NCBI GenBank assembly: GCA_000934385.1 | Contig: KN880565.1 | Coordinates: forward strand, 1 to 64,000 | DNA: 64,000 nucleotides | Direction of reading: 5' to 3' | DNA from: Cylindrobasidium torrendii FP15055 ss-10 | Taxonomy: Eukaryota > Basidiomycota > Agaricomycetes > Agaricales > Physalacriaceae | Shown: positions 44,866-55,777 of the stretch, piece after piece | Layout: every line of letters begins with the position of its first letter | Position numbering within the stretch: the stretch's first letter is position 1 | Program-made: the position numbers and the translations under genes | The notes under the pieces: generated by a model | What the model was told of the DNA's origin: nothing | What the model saw: only the letters and a program-made list of their open reading frames with translations | The model's database searches: none

Positions 44866-46115
44866 TCATTCTTTTCCGTGAGGAAGCGCGACAAGCTTCA
44901 CACCACTGACTTTGCCCTGCCGGTGACGCTCTGTACCCTCAATCACACCCTTCAATCCACCAGGAAGTACTTCCACGCGGTTTGGCTAAAGTATCGGTTA
45001 GACCCAACCTGCTGAACGAAGCGATACCACGAACCTTGACGAAACCCTCGTCATACAGCTTGGAAAAGTTCTCCGCAACTAGCTCCCCCAGCGCCTGTGT
45101 GTTCGAAAAAACGTACGACGCAATGATCTGTGCGAGCTTTTTGTTCCCTTTCGCGAACCTCTCTGTCAGCTCGGCTGGGAATGGCTCCCAGTTCGGCATG
45201 GCAGTGGTGAATCCACCGCCGTCGTGGAGGAGGTCGCATCCAGCTTTGATGGCCTCAGGGCTACCCAGAGCGTCGAAGACTATGTCGAATTTGGTGGGAA
45301 AGTGGTTTGGAAGGTCTGCGAGGCTGATGGCGTTGCGGTCGACAAATTCAGTTGCACCGAGCTCCTTGAGGTAGTCGGCGTGGCGCTGGGAGGCATAAGC
45401 GACGATGGAGCTGACACCAAGGAATTTCAAAAGCTGGATGGCTAGAAAGCGTTGTATGTCAGCCTTTCCCGTTGTGATGATAATAACAGAACGTACCGTA
45501 TTGCCCAACAGACGAACTAGCGGAGATTACTATAGCCGACTTTCCGGCGGAGGGTTTGTCCCACGAAAACGAAGGATTGAGGCCAAGACCGTGTGCTCCT
45601 TCTGAGAACAGTCCAATGACAGCGGTGGTAAATGCGATTGGAATGGTAGCCGCTTCGCTCAAGGACAAGTTATCTGGGACCTGCATCCTTGTCAAAAAAA
45701 CACCCATTGGACTAGCACTAAGACGTACGCGCAAAATGTAAGGGCTGTTTTCGATAACAGCGTACTGCTGAAATGCGCCTCCAACACCACTGAACATACT
45801 TCGAAGGTTTCAGCTCGTGGAACAATGTAGTTGATGGAAAATGAACACGCACATGCGGTCCCCCGTCTTCCAGTTCGAGACGCCTTCGCCGACTTTTTCG
45901 ACTACACCAGCGGTGTCACCTCCGAGGATAATCGGGTAGTTGTAAACGAGGACGCCGAGGTCGTGCATCTTGTAGTCCAGCGGGTTCAGCCCAGCGGCGA
46001 CGACCTTGAGCAAAATCTGCCCAGGCCCAAGATTGGTTGGGACGTCGACCTCCTTCAGATGAAGGCCTCCTTGTGCCAAGGGAGTAACGATAGCGAGTTG
46101 CTTCTGGGAAGACAT
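44866..46115 (-). CDS. Zinc-independent MDR oxidoreductase (quinone/enoyl reductase-like), copy 1
   Basis: NAD(P)H-dependent reductase of the medium-chain dehydrogenase family, cytosolic. Starts MSSQKQLAIVTPLAQGGLHL. The GroES-like domain contains GPGQILLKVVAAGLNPLDYK and GGDTAGVVEKVGEGVSNWKTG. The Rossmann part has SLSEAATIPIAFTTAVIGLF, SAIVISASSSVGQYAIQLLK (nucleotide-binding loop), DYLKELGATEFVDRN and DIVFDALGSPEAI. The C-terminus is VEVLPGGLKGVIEGTERHRQ then GKVSGVKLVALPHGKE. Zinc ligands of alcohol dehydrogenases are absent. Such proteins are often annotated as ToxD-like or as trans-acting enoyl reductases, but there is no polyketide synthase here. About five exons. The next gene is a tandem duplicate. 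Confidence 0.87.
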
Positions 46116-46908
46116 TGTGAAGATGTCGTAGAGTGTTGAGCTTCCGGTTAGAATCAACGAGCACTTATATGTGCGCATAGTGGTAGGCTGTTCGTTCACG
46201 ACGAGTCCAAGGTACAGCTTACAGAGGAAAAAGCGCGGATGTTTTGATACTGCTTACGATTTCGCAGCATCCGCTCTTAATTTCGCCAGAGCACACAGTT
46301 CGCGGGAGTGCCAACACGGCTAAAAGGCCATGGTTAGTGGTGGTTTAAGACCAAAAAGTTGCATAAATTAAAGGGGTTTCCTCGAAGTGCTTACAACACA
46401 AGTCCAAGAGCACTGCATGCTTAGTAAACCACGGCCCTTCTTGGACTGCCTGCGGCGCCTGGAGCAGTCCTTCGGAAAGAAGTCCTATCCGTCGTGCGAT
46501 CAGTATTGAGTCAGCAAAATATTGTCGGCGCGCTTCACTTTGCTAACTATTTTCTGAACATGAAGGAGGTCTTTATTGAAGTGTCGGAATGTCCTTTTTC
46601 AGGTGCAACTCGTGATCCGAACCGCGCATTCAGAATCATAGCGGCTCCTCTGAGCCCTCTCAGACTGCGTCAATCGCCAACTCATCTCCAGAATCACGTA
46701 GTGAATATTTGTACGGCCTCGAATTTAAATATCTTTCACGCACGACTTTCCCACTCACGCTGAAGGAGCTGTGCAAATTGTCCACCATGTGGCCAGTAGC
46801 CTCGTGCTACGAGCGGTGGCAATATCTAAACCCCGGACTTCTCGCCACGGAACACTAGCTTTTTCTAAGTAACAATTTTAGAATTTGTGTGCGAGTCTAG
46901 CAACTTCC
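46116..46908. other. Spacer between the tandem MDR genes
   Basis: MDR copy 1 promoter. A TATA-like TATAAG (minus strand, 46164-46169) lies about 50 bp upstream of its start, plus the 14-bp shared element. No gene was seen. Confidence 0.55.
46317..46330. promoter_or_regulatory. 14-bp element shared by both MDR promoters (copy 1)
   Basis: CGGCTAAAAGGCCA, 202 bp upstream of the copy 1 start, is identical to 48341-48354 upstream of copy 2. It carries GGC/GCC half-sites on either side of an AT core. A regulator-binding site is an inference from conservation between duplicates. Confidence 0.4.
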
Positions 46909-48170
46909 TTATTCTGACACGCCATGAGGCAGAGCTACAAGCTTAACTCCACTGACTTTCCCCTGTCGATGGCGTTCCGTACCCTCAATCACGCCTTCGA
47001 GTCCACCGGGAAGCACTTCCACGCGGTTGGGCTACAATTTAGATGAGCGCTGATTCTGACAAACGAATGGAAGACGCATAGTACCTTGACAATGCCTTTG
47101 CTAAATAGCTCAGCAAAATTCTTCACTACCAAATGGCCCAGTGCCTGCGTGTTCGAGTCGACACCGTACGACGCAATAATTTTCGCCACTCGTTTGCTCC
47201 CCTTCGCAAACCTTTCGGCCAACTCCGGTGGAAAGGGATCCCAGCTCGGAATGACTGTCGTGAAACCGCCTCCATTGCGGAGAAGGTCGCATCCGGCAGC
47301 CATGGCCTCATAAGAAGCGAAAGCGTCGAAAACAATATCGAACTTGGTGAAGAAGTGATTGGGTAGGGCAGCGATGCTCACTGTATTACGATCGACAAAG
47401 TCTGTTGCGCCAAGCTCTTTGAGGTAGTCGGCGTGGCGTTGGGAGGCGTAAGCGACAATGGTAGTCACGCCCAGGAACTTGAGAAGCTGGATAGCTGGAG
47501 CGTATTCAATAAGAAGACTTCTAGCATGTCGTGGATGGTCAAACGTACCATATTGCCCGACAGACGAACTCGCGGAGATTATGATGGCGGACTTTCCAGC
47601 GGCGGGTTTATCCCACGAGAGTGATGTATTGAGCCCAAGACCATGCGGGCCCTCCGCAAACAGACCGATCGCAGCTGTGGTGAACGCGATCGGAATGCTA
47701 GCTGCTGCGGCCATGGACATATCGTCTGGGATCTACATCACTTGTGAGTCACGTCTTCTGCTATGCGCTGGGCACGTACGCGGACAATGAAAGGATCATT
47801 CTCTATAATCGCGTACTGCTGAAACGCTCCACCAACCGACCCCATCATACTAGAAATGCCCAAATTAGCAAATAATGGATTCTGATTGATGACAAATCAG
47901 TGCGCACATGCGATCGCCCTTCTTCCAGTCCGTGACACCTTCGCCGACGTCTTCGACGACGCCAGCGTAGTCGCTTCCGATGACCGCTGGGTAGCTTGGA
48001 ATGAGGGTATCCAAATCGTGCATCTTGAAGTCCAATGGGTTCAGGCCGGCGGCTATGATTTTGAGCAATATTTTCCCTGGCGCGGGCTTGCCTGGCTTAT
48101 CGGTTTCCTTGAGTTGAAGACCTCCTTTGGCGAAGGGAATTACGATGGCAAGCTGTTTATGCGAAGACAT
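46909..48170 (-). CDS. Zinc-independent MDR oxidoreductase (quinone/enoyl reductase-like), copy 2
   Basis: Tandem duplicate of 44866-46115, same strand. Start MSSHKQLAIVIPFAKGGLQL. It has the same order of motifs: GKILLKIIAAGLNPLDFKMH, GSDYAGVVEDVGEGVTDWKK, AAASIPIAFTTAAIGLFAEG, SAIIISASSSVGQYAIQLLK, DYLKELGATDFVDRN, DIVFDAFASYEAM. The end is VEVLPGGLEGVIEGTERHRQ then GKVSGVKLVALPHGVSE, with TAA at 46909-46911. Intron positions agree with copy 1. The encoded proteins are clearly similar but not near-identical, so the duplication is not very recent. The substrate is unknown. Confidence 0.87.
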
Positions 48171-48809
48171 GGTGGGCGAAGGCAGAGTGATTCTGGCTGT
48201 TCCAACTTGAATTTCTCTCTTTATATGGATGCTTGGATTATCGAGCTCAGCCATAAAATTTATGAGATGGAGCCTTACCAAGCTCTGATTTTTGTCACTA
48301 GCATGGAGATGATCAAAATGCGAATTGTACTTCACACACCCGGCTAAAAGGCCACTTCTTCGGCACTATGGCCCGACCAAAGTAGCAATGGATGTGGTCG
48401 TTTCTATTGGCTTACATCACACTGATAGCAAACTCATACGGACGAACTCCGACAAGGTCTCCAAGCGCTCAGTGTTCAGGACTTGAACTGGTTTGCCGTT
48501 CGAGTCCATTCTGAATCAGCAAAGAGCGCTTGCCGCATTTGCAAGAACTTTTCGTAGATGGTTATTCCACAGAAATTCGTTATACGATTCCTAACATCAC
48601 TTTATTAGCAACCAGCACTACATCTATATGTAAAGCTAGAGCCACAGGTCGTGGTTCATTGTGCGTGTAAGTGCTTAGTGCATTCTTTAGCTGATCATTT
48701 CGTAGAATGACATGTCTTGTATTATCTAGAACAGATGAACATCCCTTTCGACTACTCACTATCAAGAGATACACCCATGAGAACAATGATACTATACACT
48801 TCTCGACGA
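48171..48809. other. Spacer upstream of MDR copy 2
   Basis: Contains the MDR copy 2 promoter (TATA box and shared element) and the 3' flank of the orphan gene; no gene seen. Confidence 0.55.
48341..48354. promoter_or_regulatory. 14-bp element shared by both MDR promoters (copy 2)
   Basis: CGGCTAAAAGGCCA, 171 bp upstream of the copy 2 start and identical to 46317-46330. A TATA box (TATAAAG, minus strand, 48219-48225) lies closer to the start. Confidence 0.4.
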
Positions 48810-50848
48810 TTACCAGGTCGTTTGCCGGTTGATTGCCCCGTACAGCCTCGCATATGCTGCCATGGATGGAATCTCGTTCAAAGTCATGATCCGCATGTAT
48901 GGACGTTCTTGAAGCATCTCCTCAATGATCCCATTAAGTTTCTCCACGGCTGCGTCGGATGGAACGGGGCGGCCCTCCTCCTTCATGATCGCGAGCCATT
49001 CATTCAACCCACAAACAAGATGCTCATCACCATTGACTACGACCATCTCTGTCGAATTCATTCCTAGTCTTCGTTAGCTCAATCCCACGCACAAAGACAA
49101 CACTTACCACGTGCCGTGTAACTCGCATCATTCGCTTTATTGAGTACCTCCTCCTTTTCCTCGCCTTCTTCCATCTCTGCAGCGGCCGCATATAAATTCT
49201 TGGATTCCTCCACCAGCCTGGTCTTTGTCTTCACCTTTTCTGGGTCCTGTTCCACCACGGCCTTGGGATTCATCTTGACGAACCCAAAGTACCAATGGTT
49301 GTCATCGCCGAAGGCGGGAAAGCTCAAGACACACACCCAGCCCGCGCCATCCAGACCCGCCGACGTTGTCTTTGGGTGGGCGTTGACATAACGCTTGCTC
49401 CATGGGACGCCCTCTTCCCGTGTCGCTGCGCCCATCAGCACATGCGGGACCATGTCCTTTGCCGCAAGCGACAGCTCACGGTCAAAATTTTCCTGCGCGA
49501 ACAATGAAATGTAGTCCGTGAGAGCTTGGACGACTTGTGGTGGGTAGAGCAGTGGTAGGGATGCGCTAGGAAAGCCGCCGCCGCCGACCGAATTGCAATG
49601 CGTCAGGTGGAAGAGACTGAATGCCGGGACGAACTCGCTGGCGTAGGTATCATCTGGCCCAGGAAGTAGGCTGAGCTCGTGCACCAGGCTCTCGACATGG
49701 TAGAAAATTTGGGGTTCTTCGTGCAAAAGCTTAGCCAGGTCGGCCTTTGTAATGGATGTTTGCAGGAGATCGAGACGGCGGATGGCAGGGCGAATGGTGA
49801 GAAGTTTCCGAACACCGTCGACGGTGAAGGACTTCGGGACGGTGAGCGAAGCAATGGCACTTGGTTTGATCTTGGTAACACATGCGATGGTTTGCTTGGG
49901 AGTGAGGCTGTAGACGGAAAGGTCCACACGCGGATTGCTCTCCTGCATGCCGTGATGGAGAAGCATCATAAGCGTATCGATGGCGCTGTCCGGGACAGAG
50001 GGCGCAGCCCGAAGGCGCTCAGCAATAAGTGCAGCTTTATCGGGAATCCAGAAGAGGTCCTGGAGGCCTGTGGAGTTGTTCGAAGAGATGGCGGCGTCTA
50101 TGCTGAGGCTGGCCAGCGACGGGATCCCATTTGTGACCTGCGAAGTATCCTCGTTTACTTCTGCCATCGTCTCGTCGGTTGTCTCCGACTTGTACTCGCG
50201 AGGCCAAGCTTCAGCGAGTGCCTGAAAAGGCAGTACGCGAACTCCACCTAGTTTGGCGATGCTGGAATCAACTGATTCTGCAATGTCTTCATCGCTGCCT
50301 TCTTGGTAGTAGAGGCGCACGTATCCTGTTGCATCCAGCCTGTCACCATGGACGAAGCAATACGCTGGATCCATGGGGTCTGTCACATCGATGACAGTGA
50401 TACCTTCGCTGTTGCCTAAAAGTGGTGAGAAAGGAAAGAAGGGATATGCGCAATATATACCTCCGCCATGGCTTCCCATTCCTGCAGGAAGGAGACTGTT
50501 CCGGAACGAAGTCCCTGTGATGTACGGCTCCTCCGTTGGACTGTTGAGCTCGAGGTCGTATTCCCAGGCTTGTGCCAGCAGCCAAGCAGTGAATCCGCAC
50601 GGCATATGAGGGATCGCGGGTTTCTGCCCATAACGCCCATATTTTCCGTGGATGGCTGCTATCTCGTGGCGTACGATGGCTGCGTGGTTGGGATGCTTCA
50701 ATAACTCGATGAAACGAGCGGTGGCCTTCAAAGGCAAAGTGCCGTAACACCACTGATGATGCCAGGCAACAATGCAACGGTAGTAGGCGCGAGTGCCATC
50801 GTGCGGGACGACCTTGGCGATAACGAAGGCCTGGTGACGCTGTCCCAT
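48810..50848 (-). CDS. Conserved-looking large protein of unknown function
   Basis: Not assigned to a named family. About 650 residues, starting MGQRHQAFVIAKVVPHDGTR and containing YRCIVAWHHQWCYGTLPL and AIPHMPCGFTAWLLAQAWEY. A central block reads EGITVIDVTDPMDPAYCFVH. The middle has leucine-spaced repeats (IASLTVPKSFTVDGVRKLLT, IRRLDLLQTSITKADLAKLL). A Lys/Glu-rich helix follows (EQDPEKVKTKTRLVEESKNL). An intron (gtaagt...actag) joins TARG to MNSTEMVVVNGDEHLVCGLN, ending AINRQTTW. A second intron near 50403-50447 (gtatat...ttttag) is exactly 45 nt and stop-free, so spliced and unspliced forms both stay open. There is no signal peptide. A basidiomycete-restricted family is likely. Confidence 0.75.
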
Positions 50849-51220
50849 GGTGGTCGTGGAAGGAGGAAGAGAAGAGCAGCTTCTTTACTCGGAGAAAAGA
50901 CGCGCTCTTGAGAGCGCTGATCAGTGGCCATTAGTGGCCCCCCATCAGCTTCGGTGGCGTCAGAGAATGACCCTCGAAATCCGCAAGTCGAAAATGTGGT
51001 GACATTCAAAACTAACAGGTGGAAAGCAAGCCCCAAGAGTAAAGCAGCTTTCTTTGTAGTCGCCATTAAACAGCATCGTCATGGTGAGAAAGAGAAAACA
51101 ATCGGACTGTCCGGTCCGTCACTCCGAGTGCCTCAAGTTCAAATAAGACAGTTTCCCAACTCAGAGAAGAGAACTTTATTTGTCTGCCAAAACGTACAAC
51201 TATCTTAGCCTCCCATACAT
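50849..51220. other. Spacer between orphan gene start and dioxygenase stop
   Basis: A minus-strand ATG frame here (51066-50728) begins with a signal-peptide-like segment (AALLLGLAFHLLVLN) but runs into the orphan gene in another frame. It is not supported as a gene. Nothing else was seen. Confidence 0.45.
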
Positions 51221-52613
51221 CTAGGCAGAGGGAGAGGCACTAGGAGGCGCCCCAGAAGCGCTGCCCGAACCGCTCGGTGGAGGACCTCCGCCTCCTCCAC
51301 CACTGTTTGGGTTGGCAACACCTCCATCCTCTGTGAGTGTCGCGGCAGCTCGAACCTCATAAAACACCGTCGTGTCGATACCCAGTGCAACCCAAGTCAT
51401 CAGGCCATCCGAAACATCCTCTCCGAGATATACATACTCCACAACAGGGTCAATTCCCTCTTCAGCTTCTTGGCTCAGAATGCCATCGTCCTCGTTCGTA
51501 GTCAGCTTCTGCGTGTTGGAAACGTACGGCTCGGTGAGCTCGACCTCGGTGATGAGCGCCTGGTCGTAGAAGATCTGGCCAACGTGGGAGACCTCGTCGG
51601 AGACGAAGGTGCCGTTGTCGAAGAATGTGCCGTTTTGGTGCGCGAGAATGTGCACGTGTGTTGCGCGGCTAGTGTAGTGGCCAGGGAAGATGGACAGCCA
51701 CTGAGCGACGCCTTCGTCGTCGGTGGCTTGCAGACCACGGAGCCAGGTCTTGTCCTAACATTTCTTCAGCTCTGCGGGCGTGTATGAAGATAGGGAGGCC
51801 ACATACCAGATTGCTTTCATCAGCAGAGTTTCCATTTCCGCCAGCCACAACACCGGAGTACACACCAGTCGCGTTCGCTGGGAATACATGAGAATTGCGA
51901 ATAAAATAAAGGAGGCAAAGATTTACCATGCCAAAAGTCCACGTATATCCCAGCAGCGGGCTCGCAAGTGTTGACATCAATGAGTTGAATATCGGTGTAC
52001 AAGTCGACACTATGGCATATAAGCATCATACAAGAAACGTCTGTGTTGAGCAGTGAGCACTAACCCAGCTTGGTCTTCACGAATATCCCAGCGAACGTAT
52101 TCGCCGTTGACATCTGCAACAAGCATGAGAACGTCTCCTTCACAGTCGAGACAAAACACGCACAGTAAGGACCCTGTGTGGTCTCGGGCCCAAGGACGCA
52201 CGAACTGTTCCCAGAGAACAGAGTTGCCGCGTCGGTGCTGTTGGTAACACCGGTCAAGTTCGAGTGATGGTCTGTGTTGAGGACGTCGCCAAGATCACGC
52301 TTCAAGTACGGAGCATCGCGGCCTTTCAATGTGGGTAAGGACCTAGTACACTCTCGCAAAAGAGCAAAGACATACGGAGGGCCCTCGCCTCGCGCGCCTG
52401 TGCGGCAAGAGCCGCGCGACGAGCAATGCCTCGCTCGTACACACCGCCCCGCTTCGAGAGCTCAGCCTGGCAATCGCCCAGCGACCGCCGCGCTTTCTGC
52501 TGGAACTCCTGGCGCTTGAGTAGCTCTGGGTCGCCCGGCGCCAAGTGTGGGTGCGCCGATGCCAGAGAGATGGCAGTCGTTGCGAACGCAAGTACCGAAG
52601 GAAGGAAAACCAT
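51221..52613 (-). CDS. Secreted intradiol ring-cleavage dioxygenase, copy 1
   Basis: Non-haem Fe(III) enzyme opening catechol-type rings between the hydroxyls; probably extracellular. The signal peptide is MVFLPSVLAFATTAISLASA, then a charged N-terminal part (HPHLAPGDPELLKRQEFQQK). The core reads DHHSNLTGVTNSTDAATLFS, SCVLGPETTQGPYYVNGEYV (first Tyr), YTDIQLIDVNTCEPAAGIYV with DFWH, SGVVAGGNGNSADESNL, TWLRGLQATDDEGVAQWLSI, and FPGHYTSRATHVHILAHQNG, which holds the second Tyr and the HVH pair of iron ligands. The tail is Gly/Pro/Ser-rich low complexity. About five introns. A TATA box (52697-52704) lies 84 bp upstream. The paralogue is at 62643-63980. Confidence 0.92.
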
Positions 52614-54267
52614 CAATAATTCGCTTCGAGGCAGAGGTCGAAACGTCGAGGATGAGGAGGAATCCGTTGGTATCTACATGCTCAAACCTAGCCCAGCTTT
52701 TATAACGCCTCGGTGAATGCATGCACGAGGTGTATAATCTGCGTTGAACTTCTCAATGTCGAGGACTACCACTCTGCATACAATGGACCCTGCGATGGCT
52801 CGGAGGTGGCTGCGGCTGAGCACATTTTTCCTGAATGTCTAAACAACCTCGGCCCAATGAGAAGGGGTGAATTAGCAAGACCCATGAGAGAGATGTTGAT
52901 TGCGCAGCCACAGAGTCCGCGTACTCGCTCCTCCATGGGCGCAAAAACTGTGGCTTTATGTGAGGCATCCCCAGGGTGACGCGGCTGCTGCATGGTTGTC
53001 TGAAATCAGCTGGACCTCATAGGCCGATGAATCGTCGGTACGTTGTGCGTGAGGGATTCACAGTAAGTACTATGGGGATTCGAAGCCTTTGGTACGTCTC
53101 TTTAGAACATGCCACTGTCTCTACACAAGCATAAGTATACCTGCAGAGAGATTTACACAACTTAACATTTGGTCTTCAAACAGTCATGTTCTTGGTGGGG
53201 CTGAGACGACGTTCTTGGCATCACAAAACCCAGAGCAAAAGAAACAAAGGATACGATCGGCACAGCACGCAATACATGGGCGTCTACTCGATTCTGCAAT
53301 CATACCGCCCATTATCATGCCCTGTACATGTGTGAATACATGCTCACATCATGCGTGCGATACCTGGCGCACTTTGCGAAGTACGAATGATGCGAGAGAA
53401 AGGTGTTTTGTTATCGTATTCGTACACGCGATTCGATTCAAGCATGGGCATTCCTAAGGCCGTGTGTCAACCAGGCTAGGGCATTCCTGAGTTGAGCAGG
53501 ACGAAGGGTAGAGTGTGTGGCATTGCATCATGTATTTAGGATATCGTGTTCTCTATTGACCTATTATGATTATAATACCTGGTCGCCAAGAAGTCAGTAC
53601 GACGTCAAGAGCAGAGAGCGGGGAAGGAGGGTTCAGTATAACTAGGATTTGTAAAAGAGCATCGAGTCCAATTTTATAACTCCTTTCATATTTGACAGGT
53701 AAAGGTTGTCATCGTGTACGACGTGGTGGAGGGAGAGGGCAAAAGACTGACCTTGAGATTCCTCCGCACTCTGAAGTATAGAACTAATATTTTTTGTGCA
53801 CTGAGGGCGAAGCAGAAAGCCGAAAGTGAAAAAAGCAGAGGTGACGATGGTCAAAAGCAAAAGACGACGCGCCGTCGATCGGATCCCAATCTGATGGTCG
53901 GCAGCAGAAGCCGACGTCCGAGTGGCGTCGATTTAAACCGTGCTTTGACCTTGCTGATAGTATACAAGTTCCCCCCGATCCATCATTCACTGTTTCCCCC
54001 AATCATTGGGCTCAATGCTTGAACACCCTCTACCAAACACTGAACACAAGAACTAGCCAAGATACTCAACATTAGATTCAGGCGATACTATAACATACAT
54101 TTGACAACAAGACACAAAATGGCTACAAAATATGTACAGGCGAAGCTACAAAACAAGGACATGGGCGGAGCTGCCCTGCTATGAGAGGGAGAGAATGCGG
54201 AGGGAGAGAGTAGGATTATGCCGTAGGGTCCAAGTCCAGATGTATCGCATGCTCGCAGAAAGTCTTT
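52614..54267. other. 1.65-kb intergenic region
   Basis: Upstream of dioxygenase copy 1 and downstream of the HMG-box gene. Frames of up to 122 codons exist (for example 53089-53457) but lack domains and splice continuity. No RNA gene or transposon was recognised. Confidence 0.45.
52697..52704 (-). promoter_or_regulatory. TATA box of dioxygenase copy 1
   Basis: TATAAAAG on the minus strand, 84 bp before the start codon. Confidence 0.5.
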
Positions 54268-55437
54268 TTATGATGGTGGTGGTGGTGGAGGTGGCGGAAT
54301 GCCCCATCCATACTTGTCTACCGGTTGCGGAGGCGGAGGCGGAGACGATGGTTTAGGTTGCGAAAGCTTGCGTTTACCCTTCTTGCTTTTCGGCTCTGGC
54401 GCAGGTGGAGGCTCCCAGGCCTGCCATCCCTGCGTCATTTCCGGATTGGATGGGGCGGCGTGAGCAGCACGCAGCTGTGCAGAGGTCATAACAGGTTCAT
54501 ACTCGGGCTGGCCGTCGTCAGAGTCCTCTGTGTGCTTGAGTGGATACGCCGAGTAAGCATACGGGTTGTCGTATGGCATCGGGTCTTCATAAGAAGCTGG
54601 TGCCGGCGTAGAATGAGATCCCTCGAATCCAGAGTGAGGCGGACCCCACCCAGAGTATGAGGCAGGACCAGATGTATGTGGGAACGCGGCCTGCGTCGGG
54701 CTGGGGAATGACGGGGACAACGAACTTGAACTGTATTCCGTGGGAGAACTGGGAACCTCTTCTCCGGCCCAGCCGCTAAGCGATGAAAAGCTCGACAGCG
54801 GCACATTTGGCGAAGGTAGAGGCTGGTATGGGGAGTTCTGGTATGGGGATGAAAGAGAGTGTGCATAGGGATCTTGGGGCGTACTGGACGAGGACGCGAT
54901 CGAAGACTGTGCAGGGTCAGTAGACAGTTGGAATGGGAAGAAACCACGGACCTGGCCACGCTCCCAGTCGCCAACGGCGCGTGTAAGCTCCTCGCCTTCG
55001 ACCCCGCTCACGAGCAAGTCACCAATCACATCGACGCGCCCTTGCCGCTTCTTGCCGCCGCTGCCGCCGCCGCGAGCACGGGCGCCGCGCTTCCCACGAG
55101 TATCGGAACGTGCACGACGCGGCTGGGATTGTGCGTTGACGAAGCGCCAGTCTGGGTAGCGGCGCTTGTGATCCTCGAGTGCAACCGCTGCCTTGGTCTC
55201 CCAGTCCTCTTTCTCTGCTGGAGGAAGTGCATGCCAACACCGGCCGACGATCTGGCTAAGTTTGCTGTGGTTGCCTTCGAGAGCACCCTCGACGCGACGG
55301 GAACGGATGAACGCCGAGCGAAAGAGAATAAACGCGTTGGGCGCGCGGGGGATATGTTGGCGCGGCGGGGTGCTCGGCGACGCAGACGGTGAGGGCAGCG
55401 TCGGCGTTGCTGAATCATTTCCGTCGATGTCGTCCAT
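54268..55437 (-). CDS. HMG-box (MATA_HMG-type) transcription factor
   Basis: Nuclear sequence-specific DNA-binding protein of 389 residues, single exon. The HMG box lies near residues 27-100: HIPRAPNAFILFRSAFIRSR, then GNHSKLSQIVGRCWHALPPA, EKEDWETKAAVALEDHKRRY and PDWRFV. The PRAPNAFILFR start is the MATA/Rop1/Ste11-like subtype, used in fungi for mating and development genes. A basic stretch follows (RRARSDTRGKRGARARGGGS with GGKKRQGR), likely nuclear localisation. The rest is Ser/Pro/Tyr-rich low complexity with a Pro run at the end. No homeodomain or pheromone-receptor gene is nearby, so this is not a mating-type locus on this evidence. Confidence 0.82.
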   Translation of the reverse strand: MDDIDGNDSATPTLPSPSASPSTPPRQHIPRAPNAFILFRSAFIRSRRVEGALEGNHSKLSQIVGRCWHALPPAEKEDWETKAAVALEDHKRRYPDWRFVNAQSQPRRARSDTRGKRGARARGGGSGGKKRQGRVDVIGDLLVSGVEGEELTRAVGDWERGQVRGFFPFQLSTDPAQSSIASSSSTPQDPYAHSLSSPYQNSPYQPLPSPNVPLSSFSSLSGWAGEEVPSSPTEYSSSSLSPSFPSPTQAAFPHTSGPASYSGWGPPHSGFEGSHSTPAPASYEDPMPYDNPYAYSAYPLKHTEDSDDGQPEYEPVMTSAQLRAAHAAPSNPEMTQGWQAWEPPPAPEPKSKKGKRKLSQPKPSSPPPPPQPVDKYGWGIPPPPPPPPS

Positions 55438-55777
55438 GGCAGAGAGTGTGAGAGCAATTCGACATCGTGGCCGTAGGGAAACAAAGAGCGATCTTTGCCC
55501 CGTTTATCAATTAACCCGTCACGTGGTTCTTCCCATCGCTTATCCCCCTTCATCTAGCATTAAATCAGACGAAATCTGGTCCCGGTCAGCGTTGGGCACT
55601 GGGTTTAGGCTGTGTAAATCAGTCCTGAAAGCTTCTTCAAACTTGGCTGGGCCCAGGGCACGAGGAGACCCACAACACGCGCAGAAAGCACTTCATTCAA
55701 CCACTCACTTCCCAGCATCATCGCAACCGGTTCACACCATTCTTAATGTCCGTAAATTAGCAGTAACACCTGCCGCG
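55438..55777. other. Spacer upstream of the HMG-box gene
   Basis: The minus strand of 55600-55735 has an open stretch (WCEPVAMMLGSEWLNEVLSA) without a matching splice acceptor. It may be a further exon of the small gene at 55778-56175, but this is unresolved. Confidence 0.35.

Larger units (their letters stand above)
44866..48170 (-). repeat. Tandem duplication of an MDR oxidoreductase gene with promoter element
   Basis: Two head-to-tail copies with matching introns and a common 14-bp upstream element. Confidence 0.8.

Noticed and set aside
44866..48170. Secondary-metabolite gene cluster around the ToxD-like MDR genes
   Set aside because: No polyketide synthase, NRPS, terpene cyclase or P450 lies in the window; neighbours are SYF1 and an orphan gene.
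50728..51066. Minus-strand ORF with a signal-peptide-like start upstream of the orphan gene
   Set aside because: It overlaps the start of a well-supported gene in another frame and has no conserved sequence after the hydrophobic stretch; hydrophobic starts of this kind arise by chance.
54268..55437. Mating-type locus
   Set aside because: Only an HMG-box gene is present; there are no homeodomain, pheromone or receptor genes nearby, and HMG factors are common outside mating loci in basidiomycetes.
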